From positions 1 through 5,109 of the forward strand of contig NZ_CAUEQY010000062.1 of NCBI RefSeq assembly GCF_959020145.1: a stretch of 5,109 bases of DNA. The letters are read 5' to 3'. Under the pieces are notes generated by a model that made no database searches, was not told the origin of the DNA, and worked only from the letters and a program-made list of their open reading frames with translations. The DNA comes from an uncultured Bifidobacterium sp. Lineage in GTDB: Bacteria; Actinomycetota; Actinomycetes; Actinomycetales; Bifidobacteriaceae. Each line of letters begins with the position of its first letter. Position 1 is the first letter of the stretch. Shown in pieces: positions 5,034-5,109 of this stretch. The position numbers and the translations under genes were made by a program.

Positions 5034-5109
5034 CTTTGGCGGCCTGCTCGACAAAACCTTCCATACCGTCGATGTCAACGACATGGTCGAAACGCACGTC
5101 GGCGGTCTC
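5026..5109 (-). CDS. C-terminal 27 codons of an unidentified protein (runs off the right edge)
   Basis: An open minus-strand frame enters from the right edge and ends at TAA (5026-5028). The visible tail contains D-V-R-F-D-H-V-V-D-I-D-G and ends F-V-E-Q-A-A-K-A-L. It looks like a soluble domain with a final amphipathic helix. I do not recognise the family from this fragment. It is taken as real because the frame is open to the edge, the composition is protein-like, and a canonical terminator follows 48 bases after the stop in the same orientation. The other minus-strand frames do not fit the terminator as well. Confidence 0.7.
   Translation of the reverse strand, partial: ETADVRFDHVVDIDGMEGFVEQAAKAL

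Noticed and set aside
4905..5084. Upstream extension of the MFS frame to 5084
   Set aside because: It would cross the terminator at 4946-4977 and overlap the end of the neighbouring gene. GGAGG before 4904 marks the better start.

Overview
The window looks like a chromosomal accessory stretch from a high-GC Gram-positive, most likely Bifidobacterium or a close actinobacterial relative. The reasons are moderately GC-rich codons, strong purine Shine-Dalgarno sites (AAAGGAG, GGAGG, GGAG), TACANT-type -10 elements, and a HAD protein of a family common in actinobacteria. The genus is an inference; no marker gene is present.

Layout, left to right. Positions 1-746 (minus) hold the 5' part of a classical short-chain dehydrogenase/reductase with an N-terminal extension; it runs off the left edge. 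A divergent intergenic region follows (747-1005), with an extended -10 for the SDR, a perfect dyad at its predicted transcription start, and several small repeats. Two plus-strand genes come next, 55 bases apart and probably co-transcribed: a small HAD protein resembling the HAD domain of 'Swiss Army Knife' RNA-repair proteins (1006-1689), and a Fic protein with intact catalytic and inhibitory motifs (1745-2629). A 198-base intergenic region carries three TGTGCA half-sites at an exact 12-base period. Then comes a HAD-IB-like phosphatase (2828-3400, plus). It converges on a 12-helix MFS transporter (3600-4904, minus); the gap between them contains a long hairpin without a U-tract. Upstream of the MFS gene lie a -10 element, a perfect dyad over its start codon, and a canonical minus-strand terminator. 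That terminator belongs to a gene whose last 27 codons enter at the right edge (5026-5109).

The genes do not form one obvious pathway. The HAD/Fic pair is the most coherent unit: a nucleotide-transfer enzyme beside a HAD of an RNA-repair-associated family. This hints at a stress or defence role but does not prove one. The oddest sequence-level signal is compositional. The last 60 codons of the MFS gene (3600-3779) end only in T or G, with a sharp boundary. Patches of the opposite codon choice (A/C-ending) occur in the SDR 5' part and the 3' third of the HAD-IB gene. I found no CRISPR array, tRNA, rRNA, insertion sequence or recognisable prophage gene.
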